The notes under the pieces were generated by a model. That model had not been told where the DNA came from. It did not search any database and worked only from the letters and a program-made list of their open reading frames with translations. Shown piece after piece: positions 17,784 to 18,442 of a DNA stretch of 18,442 nt. The position numbers were made by a program, and so were the translations under genes. The stretch spans positions 1 through 18,442 of the forward strand of contig JAMQCK010000644.1 in NCBI GenBank assembly GCA_024196135.1, given 5' to 3'. How positions within the stretch are numbered: position 1 is the stretch's first letter; each line of letters starts with the position of its first letter. The DNA is from Pleurotus ostreatus/Saccharomyces cerevisiae fusant. Taxonomy: Eukaryota; Opisthokonta.

Positions 17784-18130
17784 GTAATGTACTCTCTCAT
17801 CCTTCCTTGCGCACCAGCCCCTCTGTTTCCGTCCTGCCTCGCGCTAACACGCAGGATATCTCGCCTTGCCCACCTTGCGTGTCTGCTCTTCCGTTCACAT
17901 CATTTCCTTCCCGCTCCCTCCCGTCTTCGTATGCATCTCCTTGGTGTTGCACACCTCCGCTGACTATCGTTGCAGAGTTCTCGTCTCGCTTCTTGAGAGC
18001 GCATCATCGCGCTTTCAACGCATCTCTGACCCCTAGGTATGTGCATACCCTGCCTCTTTTGTACTGCACGCTCACTGACGTATCCTAGACGTGTTCAAAA
18101 TGCTGAAGATGTCGTCGAGATGTACTGTCT
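17784..18130 (+). ncRNA. Plus-strand region with three consecutive introns; spliced transcript candidate
   Basis: Introns: 17784-17854 (GTAATG...GCTAACACGCAG), 17929-17975 (GTATGC...GCTGACTATCGTTGCAG) and 18037-18088 (GTATGT...CACTGACGTATCCTAG). Each has a donor, a branch site and an acceptor at normal spacing. The 74-nt and 61-nt internal exons and the terminal part (18089 on) show no recognisable protein: one frame stays open through the last three exons to a TAG near 18170, but its content (FSSRFLRAHHRAF, NAEDVVEMYC) matches nothing I know. It may be a non-coding RNA, a 5' leader whose coding exons were lost, or a small unknown protein. Confidence 0.4.
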
Positions 18131-18412
18131 AGGCTTCATATATTGCGGTGGCATAGATACATCGGTGTAGATATATAGATTGGCAATATATGTAAATTAA
18201 GCTTCTAGTGTGTGTTGGCTGAAAATCGGAGTCGTCTTCTTGTGTGTTGCTAGCAATCGTAGTCACATCCCGCTTGATTTCAGTGAAGTTACTGACAAAA
18301 TGTGGTAAATTTGTGCAAATTTCATCGCTTTGAAAGGGGTGCAGAGGTAATCCAGATAATCGACAGCAACGGCGATTATAGCTGTAAATCACGCTTTTCA
18401 CGCGGTGTTTGG
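18131..18412. other. AT-rich tail of the inverted-repeat segment
   Basis: AT-rich sequence with TATATA runs near 18170-18195, suitable as a 3' end or polyadenylation region for the spliced segment. No gene seen. Confidence 0.4.
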
Positions 18413-18442
18413 GTAAATCACCACCATACGCTTTTCCCGATG
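18413..18442 (-). repeat. Inverted repeat, right arm (reaches window end)
   Basis: The reverse complement begins CATCGGGAAAAGCGTATG, pairing with 16352-16381. Confidence 0.7.

Larger units (their letters stand above)
16352..18442. mobile_element. Segment bounded by 30-bp inverted repeats, possible DNA transposon
   Basis: The left arm 16352-16381 and the right arm 18413-18442 are inverted copies with 26 of 30 identical bases (core GGAAAAGCGTATG, then GGTGATT). Similarity seems to continue inward in patches (TTCAAAGCG near 16434 and near 18330 inverted). The right arm ends at the window edge, so the true terminus and any target duplication cannot be seen. No transposase is recognisable inside. 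A non-autonomous terminal-inverted-repeat element is the likeliest reading; other inverted-repeat origins are possible. Confidence 0.5.

Noticed and set aside
17465..18088. 207-codon plus frame in the pyrimidine-rich region
   Set aside because: Low-complexity Ser/Pro/Leu content from C+T bias, and it reads through three introns with complete signals.

Overview
The window looks like nuclear DNA of a filamentous basidiomycete, probably an Agaricomycete. It is GC-rich, its introns are about 45-85 nt with GTRNGY donors, CTGAC/CTGAT branch sites and YAG acceptors, and it carries a FunK1 kinase relic, a hAT-type DNA element and a truncated LINE. Nothing bacterial or viral was seen.

Layout. (1) 1-1078: the 3' part of the mitochondrial Hsp70 gene (SSC1 type), two exons visible. 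(2) 1620-2493: a three-exon gene for a small mitochondrial two-helix membrane protein, TMEM70/DUF1301-like. (3) 2494-3858: gene-poor, with an unrecognised minus-strand open segment and a decayed FunK1 protein-kinase C-terminus. (4) 3867-5255: a complete non-autonomous hAT-like transposon with TAGGG termini and a perfect 8-bp target duplication; it sits about 100 bp upstream of the next gene. (5) 5355-7355: a two-exon gene of unknown function (275 aa) whose intron is swollen by an antisense, 5'-truncated LINE bounded by a perfect 13-bp target duplication.

(6) 7765-16200: the most unusual part. Four head-to-tail copies (A-D, about 2 kb each) of a minus-strand unit. Each copy has a TATA-like/TCACGT module, then six or seven 95-110 nt segments separated by about 50-nt intron-like spacers, repeating every ~155 bp, then two further conserved introns and a 3' tail with a small hairpin and a T-run. 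Splice donors, branch sites and acceptors are conserved between units and between copies, but reading frames are not. The tail and spacer sequences suggest that an A+B pair was duplicated to give C+D. A spliced non-coding RNA locus or a family of decayed helical-repeat (TPR-like) genes are the main options.

(7) 16352-18442: a ~2.1 kb segment bounded by 30-bp inverted repeats (26/30 identical), the right one at the very end of the window. It contains a pyrimidine-rich stretch followed by three consecutive plus-strand introns with good signals.

The two left-hand genes are ordinary mitochondrial housekeeping genes. Everything to their right is repeat- and transposon-rich accessory DNA with one intact orphan gene. 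No functional link between the two parts is visible.
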